The translations under genes were made by a program, and so were the position numbers. Shown here piece by piece: positions 12,022 through 22,500 of a DNA stretch of 64,000 bases. How positions within the stretch are numbered: the first letter of the stretch is position 1; every line of letters begins with the position of its first letter. The stretch spans positions 3,283,501-3,347,500 of the forward strand of contig CM063299.1 in the NCBI GenBank assembly GCA_032173965.1, in the 5' to 3' direction. Origin of the DNA: Sitta carolinensis (Eukaryota; Chordata; Aves; Passeriformes; Sittidae). The notes beneath the pieces are model-generated. The model made no database searches and was not told the origin of the DNA. It saw nothing but the letters and a program-made list of their open reading frames with translations.

Positions 12022-15000
12022 CTTCATCAGAGCATAATAAACACATAAAACAATTATATCACCTCACATAAAAGCTTTCCACATGGCTGGCTTCTGAGGG
12101 CTACATCAAACAGAAAACCTTTACAGCACCTTTACTGCTGTTACCAACTACTTAAAAGCTAAACTCAAAATCTCACCTGTTTTTCTGGAACAGAAGTCTG
12201 AGGATACCTAAGTAGTGGCTATTGATCTAAACTGGGAATAGTATGGTAAAACCAGCCTGCCTTTTACACAGTAAATTTATGTTTTCTTTTGGCATTCACA
12301 AAAAGGATTGGAGCTAGTGGTGACTGTTAGGACACAGAATACTCACAATTTCATAGAATACACAAGGCAAGGTCTCCTTCCCATCTCTCAGAAGAAAGTT
12401 CTTTGCCCCATGTGCTCCAGGTGTGACTGCAGAATCCAGTGTGCCTGTCCCATTAAACAAAAATTAATCATCTCAAGATTAACTGTATTAAAAATTATTG
12501 TAAAACTGGATCAATCTGTAGAAGATTGCTACTAAACAGGAAAATTTATTCTAACATATTCTAAAAACAAAGAAAGGAAAGAAACAGGATGGAAAATCTG
12601 GATGTTGGAGGATGACTGAATTGTTAATTTTGTACCTGTTTCAGTCACCTTTGATAGCTGAACAGAAGGGAAATTTCATGGTGTTCATGCCAGTCCATGT
12701 GGGTTTAAGTATTTCAGCTATTGAAAAATTCTCTCCTGTGGTTGCCCTAGAATTATTATCAGATTATATTATTATAATCTACTATGCTTACCTAAAACTT
12801 CAAATAACAGTGCAGTTTTATAGGCATATTGGCTCCAGTGCCTCACACTTTGAATGACTGCAGACAGGATTCGCAAAGAATTCTTTTTGATTTTAGATTT
12901 TACTTGAGATGATGAAATTTCCTTTCAGATGAAGACAAAAGTTTAAGTTAGACATAGACACTTGCAATTCTAAAGGGCACATAGGCAATTATTGTGTTAA
13001 ATAGGCAATAATTAACTTAAAATTAGAGCATTTGTTCAGAATATACAAACAACTCCCTGCCAATTTACTGAGGATTTTAGGTTGTTACAGTATGAAAATC
13101 TCAATTCTAAATTTCCAGAAACTCCAGGTTTTAGTGAGGCAGCTTGGACTGATGAAGACCTCATCTTCCATCAGTTTTCTTTCTTTCCTGCTTTCTTCAC
13201 TGTCTTTCCTATTAACCCTGCCCATAAGCTTTACCTGACTTTTATCTTCTGGGACACAACCAAATTGGTTTTCATTCATTTTATTTTGCTGAGTATTGTA
13301 GTTAAATTTATATGCTGGACTATGACCCTGCAGACTTCTTGCCACAGTGCTGGGTTTCACTGGCCACTGTCCTTTGGATGTGTCTGTTTTGGTGAGCTGG
13401 GATGGGTTATGACTGTCAGGGTGTTTTTGCTGCTGGACAGTTTTCAAACTGCTGGAAAAGTTCTCAAACTTTCGAGAAGTTCCACTATCAGATCTTGAAT
13501 TTGCTGTGTTAACTAAAGGAGTATATTCATTTCTGTTCCTGCAATACAACAATTCAGTATCACAGCACCTGTTCTGAATACTCAGATATGTGATCAAAGT
13601 ATATAAAAGCAATTAAAGTATTTTAAAACAATAAAAAAATGTTATTTTAGCTTTAAATACCTCCAAACTCACTTGAGTTTACACCAAATCTGTCCATATA
13701 CAGGGCAGTGATTACACCTGTGCATAAATCCATCTGAATTCAACAGGCTTTAAAATCCTGCTCAGTTATAGTCCTGCCCTATGTAAGGGATCTTTCCTGA
13801 CCCAAAATTCACATATTTTCATAACTCTAAAATAAAATAAACAAGGTTTCCTCTGAGAGTGATATTAAAAGGGTTTCTTTGAATGCTACAGGCACATGGG
13901 AAAACGTGAGATGCATTTTCACATTAAGAACAAAAAGGAAGGATAATAGACATTAAAGGCTTCACCAACCTGCAGGCAGACAAGTTTTTTCCAGCATTTG
14001 CTAAATTAAACTTTGATGCATTTGGCGGTTTCATAAGGGAAGGAGCCATCGGATGTTCTGCTTGACTTTCAAAAACAAGTTTATAGTATCAGTGACAGGG
14101 CAGCAGCTTTATTGTAAGACACATGTGGATTACTCATGCAACAATTAACATCCAAATAAAAATCAAAAAAGCAACAAATAACTTGCTTTTTACATACCCA
14201 CTGCTTGCTGCTTTCTGCAGTTCATCCTCTTCTGGGTTTGCAGCTCCCCAGCCTAATTTTCAAAAGACAAAGGATTGAATATGGATAAAAATGGAAAAAG
14301 ACTGACAGGTAATAAGTCTTTGCAGGCCTCCAACTCTGCTTAATGTCCCACGAACAGGCTCACACAGGAAGGAGGAAGAAAAAAGAAAAAAGGGGAATGT
14401 GTTCCTTTGATATTTGTAATTGTACAACAATTTCTAACAAGTAGGTTGCTTCTCTAGAGAATGGTTCAGTTACAAACATTAGACTTACTAGCAACAGAGA
14501 CTTTATGATAAGGAAACTTTTAAACTTTATTGCAAGTAAAGCATAATGAAAGCACTAAAAGAAGAATTCTGCCCTGTTCTTTCTAAGCTCAATTTAAAGA
14601 ACAGAAGTTCCTTTCTGAACTACAAGAAAGACATCTTACAAATGTTTCTTCTTGTAACACAGGACTTGAATGTTGATTGAAATCAACCGAAAACAAAAGG
14701 TCAGTTTCAAGAGACTCTATTTAAATGCCAATGCTACTTCATTCTCCATCGCACAAAGAGTCAAACTCCCTCTAGGCAAGAAATATAAAAAGCTCAATTG
14801 TACAGAGGAGGAAGAAATTTCCTGGAGGACAATTTTTACATAATGAACTTTTCAGAAATAGATATAAAGGATACATACAGTTCTTGATAAAGACTATGTC
14901 TGATTCCATAGAATACAATCAGGAAGTTAAGATTTATTTGGCTATAGAGACAGTAAAAAAATAAAATACGTCTTATTTACCAAAAGATGAGGAAGAGAAG

Positions 15001-15522
15001 TCATAACTACGAGTCCCAGAAGCAGTAGCTGGTTCATTTTTAAGTGGATTTGAAGTGAGGGGCTGTCTAGTTCTTTTTCTCTGATTGAACAGTGGTACAG
15101 GCAGACAACCTAAAACAAAAATTTAAGTAATGCTATATTAATAGCAAAAGGATACACAATCCATACTTAAAACACATAAATAAAATTACTTAATTATTTT
15201 ACATTACACTTAGGAATTATACTTCATAAACATGTAACAGACCATTCCCTCACAGAATTTATATTCCCAGCCCTCTGTCCTGCACGTATTGCCATGAATG
15301 AAACTTTTCCCTGAGTGACCAGGTCCCTGAATCCATCTAAAATCTCACCCTTGCTGCAACAAACAGGCAACCTATGCAAATCCACTCAGGAAATGGGGAT
15401 TTAGGGCTAAACACCTGTATGAAAACTACAAATATGCATTTAATGTGTCTATAAAAGCACAATAAGGTGTGAACAGTACCTGCTGTGCTGCGAGCTGAGG
15501 TGTCAGCTGAACTCCTCTTCAT
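11830..15522 (-). CDS. SPATA22: SPATA22, meiotic recombination protein (8 coding exons)
   Basis: Joined coding exons, in gene order: 15522-15480, 15109-14981, 14252-14198, 14065-13970, 13538-13235, 12921-12792, 12444-12347, 12021-11830. They give an unbroken frame of 348 codons plus stop; the mammalian protein is about 363 residues. The N-terminus MKRSSADTSARSTAG and the block CLPVPLFNQ match mammalian SPATA22, and so do LDSAVTPG, LPCVFYEI and DRELPRLIRGRVHRC near the end. SPATA22 is a germ-cell protein that binds MEIOB through its C-terminal OB-like region. With RPA it coats single-stranded DNA at meiotic double-strand breaks and is needed for synapsis and repair. The middle (exons 3-5) is poorly conserved and low in recognisable structure, which is normal for this family. 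The ATG exon has an acceptor just upstream, so the 5' UTR is split; its first exon probably lies in the CpG-rich stretch near 17 kb. Confidence 0.93.
12347..12444 (-). CDS. SPATA22: SPATA22 coding exon 7
   Basis: Encodes TLDSAVTPGAHG and then FLLRDGKETLPCVFYEI, part of the OB-like C-terminal domain. It ends in phase 0 at a GTGAGT donor. Confidence 0.93.
12792..12921 (-). CDS. SPATA22: SPATA22 coding exon 6
   Basis: Starts after CTGAAAG in phase 0 and encodes residues 210-252. The block SLRILSAVIQSVRHW and the run KTALLFEVL match the start of the conserved C-terminal, MEIOB-binding part of mammalian SPATA22. Donor is GTAAGC. Confidence 0.9.
13235..13538 (-). CDS. SPATA22: SPATA22 coding exon 5 (largest)
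   Basis: Encodes residues 108-209, polar and rich in Ser, Asn, Gln and Lys with no obvious fold. It ends VPEDKSQ, equivalent to the mammalian IPEDN region, at a CAG/GTAAAG donor. The open frame continues past the donor into the intron, but that extension does not resemble the protein. Confidence 0.88.
13970..14065 (-). CDS. SPATA22: SPATA22 coding exon 4
   Basis: Ninety-six bases from GAAAG to CTGCAG/GTTGGT, encoding the stretch GQAEHPMAPSLMKPPNA and beyond. Sequence conservation is weak; the call rests on splice signals and phase closure with both neighbours. Confidence 0.8.
14198..14252 (-). CDS. SPATA22: SPATA22 coding exon 3
   Basis: Fifty-five bases between AATTAG and a GTATGT donor, encoding GWGAANPEEDELQKAASS. 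It aligns with the mammalian WAWEAVNPE segment, and the tryptophan is kept. Confidence 0.85.
14981..15109 (-). CDS. SPATA22: SPATA22 coding exon 2
   Basis: Begins after TTTTAG and encodes residues 15-57, including CLPVPLFNQRKRTRQPLTSN, the best conserved N-terminal block of the family. It ends at a GTAAAT donor and enters and leaves in phase 1. Confidence 0.92.
15480..15522 (-). CDS. SPATA22: SPATA22 coding exon 1
   Basis: Encodes MKRSSADTSARSTA plus the first base of a glycine codon, then a GGTACT donor. Possible acceptors just upstream of the ATG (GTTAAG, then ATTCAG) show that a separate 5' UTR exon exists. Confidence 0.9.
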
Positions 15523-15773
15523 TTCTTTGCTGAATCTTAACAGGCAGCAATGTATTGATTACTCCAAATTTGCTGTACGGAAGTGAGATAAACAAAGCAA
15601 ACTAATTAATGCTGCAAACACATCCAAATTCCACGTGATTTTATGGCAGTTATCTCTAAACACTGCAGCTCCAGTGACTGCCATCGTTTCGAACACAAGC
15701 CCTAAGCTGTACTAAATTTAGAAGATCCACAGGTGCACGCCTAAGATGCAACTGCTCTTTGCAGATTTGAGAC

Positions 15774-16995
15774 CCTGAGGGAGCGGGCTGAGGGCCAGGG
15801 CCATGCTGAGGGCAGGGCCATGTTGAGGGCCAGGGCCATGTTGAGGTCAGGGCCATGTTGAGGGTCAGTGCTTACCGGGCTGAGGGATGGGGCTGAGGGG
15901 TCAGCCCTGAGGGACCCGGCTAAGGGTCAGCCCTGAGGGGTCAGCACTGAGGGACGGAGCTGAGGGGTCAGCACTGAGGATGAGCCCTGAAGGATGGGGC
16001 TGAGGGACAGGGCTGAGGGTCAGCACTGAGGGTCAGTGCTGAGGGATGGGGCTGAGGGGTCAGCACTGAGGGACCTGGCTAAGGGTCAGCCCTGAGGGTC
16101 AGCCCTGAGGGTCGCCTGGGTCAGCCCTGAGGGTCAGTACTGAGGTCAGTACTAGGTCAGACTGAGGGTCAGTACGGTCGTAGAGAGTCAGCCTGAGGTC
16201 AGCACTGAGGGTCAGTACTGAGGGTCAGTACTGAGAGTCAGCACTGAGGTCAGCACTGAGGGTCAGCGCTGAGGGTCAGCACTGAGGATCAGCACTGAGG
16301 GTCAGTACTGAGGATCAAGCCCTGAGGGTCAGTACTGAGGATCAAGCCTGAGGTCGCGCTGAGGTCAGCACTGAGGATCAGCACTGAGGGTCAGTACTGA
16401 GGATCAAGCCCTGAGGGTCAGTACTGAGGATCAAGCCTGAGGGTCAGCGCTGAGGGTCAGCACTGAGGGTCAGCCTGAGGGTCAGCCCTGAGGGGTCAGC
16501 ACTGAGGGTCAGCACTGAGGATCAGCACTGAGGGTCAGCGCTGAGGGTCAGCACTGAGGATCAGCACTGAGGGTCAGTACTGAGGATCAAGCCCTGAGGG
16601 TCAGCGCTGAGGGTCAGCACTGAGGATCAGCACTGAGGGTCAGTACTGAGGGTCATACTGAGGTCAGCACTGAGGGTCAGCACTGAGGGTCAGTACTGAG
16701 GATCAAGCCTGAGGTCATACTGAGGGTCAGCCCTGAGGTCAGCACTGAGGGTCAGCACTGAGGATCAGCACTGAGGGTCAGCGCTGAGGGTCAGCACTGA
16801 GGATCAGCACTGAGGTCAGTACTGAGGATCAAGCCTGAGGGTCAGCACTGAGGGTCAGCGCTGAGGGTCAGACTGAGGATCAAGCACTGAGGGTCAGCCT
16901 GAGGGTCAGCGCTGAGGGTCAGCACTGAGGGTCAGCACTGAGGATCAGCACTGAGGGTCAGCCCTGAGGGTCAGTACTGAGGGTCAGCCCTGAGG
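15774..16995 (+). repeat. Minisatellite, about 13-base units with CTGAGGGTCAG core
   Basis: Some ninety head-to-tail units of 11-14 bases, most reading GCACTGAGGGTCA, GCGCTGAGGGTCA, GTACTGAGGATCA or AGCCCTGAGGGTCA. The left edge (15774 to about 15870) has longer, degenerate units with GGGCCATGTTGAGG. Each core contains CTGA-GGG-TCAG, a palindrome with a three-base centre, and an RGGTCA hexamer. Many units lack one base in a GGG or CCC run. The plus strand is G-rich; SPATA22 is transcribed on the other strand, so the G-rich strand is its template. The array ends a few bases before the CpG-rich putative promoter and probably sits in the first 5' UTR intron of SPATA22. Confidence 0.97.
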
Positions 16996-17180
16996 CGAAG
17001 CCCGCCAAAATTACCGGTCGCTCGCCGGCGGCTCGGGCGGTGCGGCAATGGCGGGAAAGCGCTGCCCCCGCTGCCACCCGCTGAGGGAGCGGCGGGACCC
17101 CCTCCAGTGCCCCTCGGTGGGGTTCCATTAATTACCGTCGGTGGGATTCCATTAATTACCGCCGGCCCCGAGGAACCGGC
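16995..17180 (-). promoter_or_regulatory. SPATA22: CpG-rich probable SPATA22 promoter and first noncoding exon
   Basis: A short GC-rich block with dense CpG stands out from AT-rich flanks. It contains two E2F-type motifs: CCCGCCAAAA at 17001-17010 (TTTTGGCGGG on the gene strand) and GGCGGGAAA at 17050-17058. E2F6 and the PRC1.6 complex are known regulators of germline genes through such sites. SPATA22 has a split 5' UTR and this is the only CpG cluster upstream of it. ASPA starts 2.2 kb to the right on the other strand, so shared bidirectional use is possible but not shown. No first-exon boundary could be fixed. Confidence 0.5.
17114..17161 (+). repeat. Two tandem 24-base units with TTAATTA core
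   Basis: Two adjacent 24-base copies, 17114-17137 and 17138-17161, differ at one position. Each contains CCATTAATTACCG, which carries the TAATTA core bound by many homeodomain proteins. They lie at the outer edge of the CpG-rich block. Confidence 0.85.
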
Positions 17181-19318
17181 AGTGCCGCCCTCGGAGAACC
17201 CCGGGCAGGAGCTGAATCTCTCGAAGTGTGTGGACGCGAACGTGGCTGTAAATAAAACCAACGTTCTGTTCGTCTCTTCAGCTGCTCTGGCTTTTACACA
17301 TGGCTGGTTCCTGTTTAAAATCTGAGCGTGCTTGGCACGATCAGATCTTGTCCTGTTTTAGTAAACCTTTTCCTTCAGAAGCGCTCCCAAATATCTGTAT
17401 GGAGCACATCAAACCAATCTGGATTCTTACTAAACTAAATATCCCACATCCTTTTTCAGGGTGTGAGTATTGGCAAAGCACATGAGGGATGGCTTCCAGT
17501 GTTTAACAATGAAGAGTGAAAACTTTCCCTGCGAATTTCCATTCATTCCCAAAGTGGCAGGTCCTGGGACACCAGGAGTTAAAGCGTTTGGATGAGAACT
17601 GCTCTAAGGGGATAAAAGAAACTTCCATGGGTTCAGTTCCTAAACTCATGTTTGGAAATTCACTGTCTCTGTCCTAAAAACACTCTTCTTAGGAGACAAA
17701 CTTCTTGCATGTTAAGTAAGCTCACAGGCATCTCTGTGTTTCATTCAGCGCTTTGGAAAGAATTCCATCCATTACAGCGCCAGCAGCAATAAAAGATAAA
17801 CTATATGTTCCAAGCCTGTATGTTTGCATTTTGCTGTTAACTCTTCAAACTGCTGCTGGGTGCAAATTCAGCAAGCCCAGATTCAGAGTGTGAGTTGTGT
17901 TTTTGGGTGTTGTGTCATTCTGGCAGCACTGCTGAAGAGAGGCAGGGGTCAAAGGACACTACAGACTGTCCAGTGCTGTAAAACACAACTTTACTGCTTT
18001 GTTTAATAAATTACTCATTCTGATTAAATATCTGACAGCTCCTGAGTACAGGGTAGTACAGTCAAGTATTTCAGTAAACAGCCTCTCTGTATTAACTCAC
18101 TGTAATGTTCAGCAAAATCTGAATGCATGAACTGAAACAAAGAGAGCAACTTCTGTGGAAATTATATTCCTGGCAGAACTATTCTAGATAAATCCTAAGC
18201 TTAGCTTTTCCTAGACCTACAGTCTGTCAGCCTGGGATATAAAGCCTTTCAGGCACTGGCCAAATATTCTCTCAGTCACAGGAGTATAATCTTAATAAAA
18301 ATGAATTGTTCAATAAATATTCTTTATTCTCTTGCAATCTGTTGTGTTTATGTCATGAGTCATATACCAATTGCAAATACTTCTGTCGTTTACAGCAGTG
18401 AAGCTTATTTTTCTGCTATTAAGACCTTTTAGTCTAAATGTTTTGATTCTCAGGATGGAAGTTACAGCTGCTCTTTGGCTTAAGCTTCAGAAGCCTTTCT
18501 GAACACTTTTGGAAATAGAAGTTGCTGACTAAAGATTTTTAGGGAGAGAACAGAACTATTGTCCCATCGTGGTCTAGATCTGTTTCTTTTTACTAAAAGA
18601 CTGCAGAAGTTAGAGGGTTGTCCCTGGCAAAGTTGTTTCAATGTGTTAGAGGTTTGTGTTAGCAGATCCCGAGATAGAACTGGAGCCAGACTCTGGGTAA
18701 GTCAGTCGTGGATAAATTGCACTATAATTCCAGCTCGTGTTCCTTCTACTTACTGTTCTTAGGATTTCTAAAACAAACAAGGTTGTTCAAGCCACGATGT
18801 GCCTTGAGGAACTTAGCTGTTCCTGGCTTTTTAAAGATTAAAATACTTGATGTTTCAGCATTGTGTATTGGACTGGAGCCAAGATACAATTCTTGTTTTG
18901 CTGATTTTGCTCACTTTAAATCCTTCTGCCCTTATATAACACTTAATGTAACTTCAGACATACCTGTTACACCTAGTTTGCAGTGCAAAAAGTGCCTGAT
19001 ATTTAAGTGTAAAAACAGTGTTTTCCACTGTTCATTAGTACAGGCTTTCCCTATAGATCATGCATTATAAAGACTGCCCAGAGTTAACTTTTGGACTGTG
19101 GAACAGTGCCATTAACAGCCTCGGAGATGTTACTAAATACAGAAACTGAAGGGGAGGCTCCTTGGGGAGGGAGGTAGGAAAATCCCGCCTCAAAACTGAG
19201 TTGAGAACTCTTGGGAGAAATCCATTCACTTTCTTTTGCATCTGACCTAACCAGAAGAAAGACTCTCCTACTGGAAAGAATTTCTTTTTTTTTTTTTTTT
19301 TTTTTTTTCCCTCCCCAG
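17181..19318. other. Spacer between SPATA22 promoter and ASPA
   Basis: No coding segment recognised on either strand. The 3' end holds a T24 tract at 19285-19308 followed by CCCTCCCCAG, which acts most plausibly as the acceptor of an intron upstream of the ASPA start codon. If so, one ASPA 5' UTR exon lies somewhere in this stretch; I could not locate it. Confidence 0.5.
19285..19318 (+). other. ASPA: T24 tract plus CAG: probable 3' splice site before ASPA ATG
   Basis: Twenty-four T bases, then CCCTCCCCAG, end 21 bases before the ATG at 19340. This is an unusually strong pyrimidine tract and acceptor. The ATG would then lie in the second exon with a 5' UTR of about 21 bases. A chance poly-T from an old retroposon insertion is the alternative. 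Confidence 0.45.
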
Positions 19319-19339
19319 AGCGCAAAGTTTCCCTCGAGC

Positions 19340-19566
19340 ATGAGCTGCCCGTGTGCCGGGGTGAGACGGGTGGGGCTCTTCGGGGGCACTCACGGCAATG
19401 AATTATCGGGGGTGCTCCTGGTCAGGCACTGGCAGCAGGATGGAGCCGAGATCCAGAGACCAGGAGTGCAGGTGAAACCATTCCTGACCAACCCCAGAGC
19501 TGTGGAGAGGGGCACCAGGTACATTGACTGTGATCTCAACAGGGTCTTTGACCCCGAGAGTCTGCG
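19340..19566 (+). CDS. ASPA: ASPA coding exon 1
   Basis: Encodes residues 1-75 plus two bases, from [20 protein letters not shown] to DPESL, then a GTAAGA donor. It carries zinc ligands His18 and Glu21 and the RYIDCDLNR motif. The start is three residues shorter than in mammals. Confidence 0.93.
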
Positions 19567-22500
19567 GTAAGAGCAGTTGTGCTTTCTGTTGTTCTGCTTT
19601 TCTGGGCTTTAAAATTCTTTCCAGATTAAAAACGTTGGACATAAGTTCCCCTATTACTTTAACAGTGCAGTCACATAACTGAAATGACTGACCTTTAACC
19701 CAAAAAAAGAACAAATTGCATGTGTTAACAGACTCGCTTCTATTGCTGGTAAAATCAGTCTCAAACCAACACATTATCTTAAACATAATTTTAAATTAGT
19801 GTTAGATGAGCTGCATTTGTATGAACTGGAGTACCACTGTTCTGAGTCAGAGAGTCGTTATTCCTCATGTCTTGTGCAATTCAGTTTGGGAGCTCTTCTG
19901 AATACAATTAGACCTCCAAGAAATAGCAGATAAAAGTGATTAAACAGACATCTTAGTATCTGAAAGAATGGCACAGAAATCAGGGAAGTGGGTTTAATTC
20001 CAGTTATGTACAGTAAAAGGTGAAAACTTCAAATTAGAAAAACTTGAAGCTAGAAATAATCTATTCTAAGGCAAAAGCATAGCCAAAAACCTCAATAATT
20101 TAACTGACTCATTTTTAAAAGAAATACTGTCTATAATTACTGTAAAATAATAACTGATTTTACATTTTTAATTGGATTTGATATTTCTGTGCTTTTCAGA
20201 CATCTATTCCAGAGGTGTACTTTGCTATATAAACATTCTTGGTATAGTTGTTAACCAGGTAATTCTGTTTCAGAAAAGTTTTAATGGCAAAGGTAAATAT
20301 CACTGAAAGGAATACTTATTGTATATATTTTACAGGCAGATATTCTTACCCTACAACATCTGGCTTTTCTTCTTAGAATTTTGTTGTTGATTATTACATC
20401 TAAGATTAAGCAGATGTTAACACATAAGCATTGAGGCCATTCCTTTAATTGTTTACTCTGGAAAAGCATACAAAATAAAAGGTAGTTTTGTTTGGTTTCA
20501 GCTGCTTTGAACAGAGAACACTTCAAAAAACACCAGACTAAGACACCTGCAGCTTCCCTTCATATTTTAACTAATATTTCTCAGTAAATACTATGAAGTT
20601 GCCTGTTCCTATTACAGCACTCCTGAGTGTTTGAAGTACCTTCCCCTGGTCCTTTAAGTGTAGAACCTTCAAGATCACAAATTATTTTACAAAATAAGAA
20701 AAATGAGAGTGAAATCTTGATACTACTGAAAGCAATGGTGTAAATTGATTAAGTAATTCTAATACCCTTCTGCACAAGACACAGAATAAGACAATTACTA
20801 AACAATCACACTTGCTTTCTTCAACAAATTCAGCCCATTTGAAGTTCAGTAATTAAGCAGGTGATTTCAACTCCAGTCAATTTTGGATTTAAAGTAAAAA
20901 GAAAAGGCTAATACATATTTTGTTGACTGTAAAGCCATGGAATGAGCTTACTAATTTCTTTGTGCTGATATTAACAGCAGGCCAGTGGTGGAAGATATTC
21001 CATATGAAGTGAGGAGGGCTCAGGAAATCAATCATATATTTGGTCCCAAAGGTAGTGATGATGCCTATGACCTTATTTTTGACCTTCACAACACCATTCT
21101 AACATGGGTGGTACCATTATTCTTGAAAACTCCAGGGATGACTTTACAATTCAAATGGTTCATTATATCAAGGTAAAACTAATTTAAATGAACTATTAAA
21201 ATAGATTATTAGTTGTTATGTTGTATTATTATATATTATTTTGTACTTTCTTTAAAGATACTATTTTTTCTTCTGCAAAACTGTGTAAAATATTTCATTA
21301 CTCATAGGATGAAACTTGTAATCAGAGGCAATTATTAATTTGATTATAATATCAGGTAATTCAGATTTAAACTCATCATATCTTCATGTATTAAAATGAG
21401 CATTATTAAGACTGATGGGCAAAGAGGAATACTTAGAATAACATCTATGAAAATTAATGCAGTTTAATCTGCTTTCACAATGATCTGTCAGGAGCTTGGA
21501 TAAATTTGGGTTACACATACTAAATAGTTAAACATTAATTTCATTAAATAAAGAGATGTAACAAATAATGGAAGTAGGTAATGACAATGTTCCCTTATCA
21601 GTGATGTGTCTTTAGAAGCTGTTTAATTTTGCTGTTCCTGAAGCTGATAAGTTCTGGTAGAATGAGGTTTGCAGAAGTGCTGCTTTAAACTTAATTTGCT
21701 TGAATTCTGGTGACCTGGACAGTGACTGATGGAATCCAGGTTGGGCCAATGTGTGGAATTTTAATTTTTTTCCCCCTTAGAAACGAGGTATTTTCAAACA
21801 TTTTTTTCTTATTACATGTATTCTTTTTAAATGCTTATAAAAAATATATGAAGATCTAAAAAGCTTCAGACTTAAATTATATGAAGAGTAATGGTGGGCA
21901 GTCATCAAGATAGAAGCCTCAAGTAGCAAAAATACCAATAAAGAAGATTAAAATGAGGTTTAATTCACAATCTGCATCCCCATAAGAGAAATGGAGGCTA
22001 ACCCCAAATAAAACAGTTAAAATCTGCTTTATGGTATTTCAGTTCTCACTTTTGGCACCATGCTGAGGAGATTTTTTTCCCTCTGCTGGCAGTTCCAGAT
22101 CAGAACTGTGCTTGGTTCTGGTTCAGTGGAGCTGCCTGGCATCAGTTAATGGAACAGCCACCAACAAACCCAGCTTTGTGCATTTTCTAAAGATGTCCTA
22201 CTTCCTTGAGGGCCCTGAAATAAAGGCAACATATTGAAGACATTGTGTAAATCACTTCTGCATCAGTAATTCTTGTGGCACAACATTTTGAAGCATTTTG
22301 CATGACAAAGGCGTTTTTAAACCATCTCCACAGAAGGCTTTGGCTCCAGAACCTTGTCCTGTCCTGCTGATTGAACATCCCAGCCTGAAATATGCAACCA
22401 CTCGCTCGGTGGCAAAGCATCCTGTTGGTAAATATCAAATCTAAAGGCTCCTTCAACCCCCCAGGAGTGATTGGGAAATATGGCTCTTTTCAGCTCCTGA

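Noticed and set aside
13085..13234. Extension of the SPATA22 exon 5 frame to the left
   Set aside because: It lies beyond the CAG/GTAAAG donor; the conserved continuation is found in exons 6-8.
15774..16995. CRISPR-like or telomere-like array
   Set aside because: Units are directly adjacent with no unique spacers, and the core CTGAGGGTCAG is not TTAGGG; it is a eukaryotic minisatellite.
19065..19389. Minus-strand open frames with long lysine runs
   Set aside because: The lysine run is only the antisense reading of the T24 tract before ASPA.
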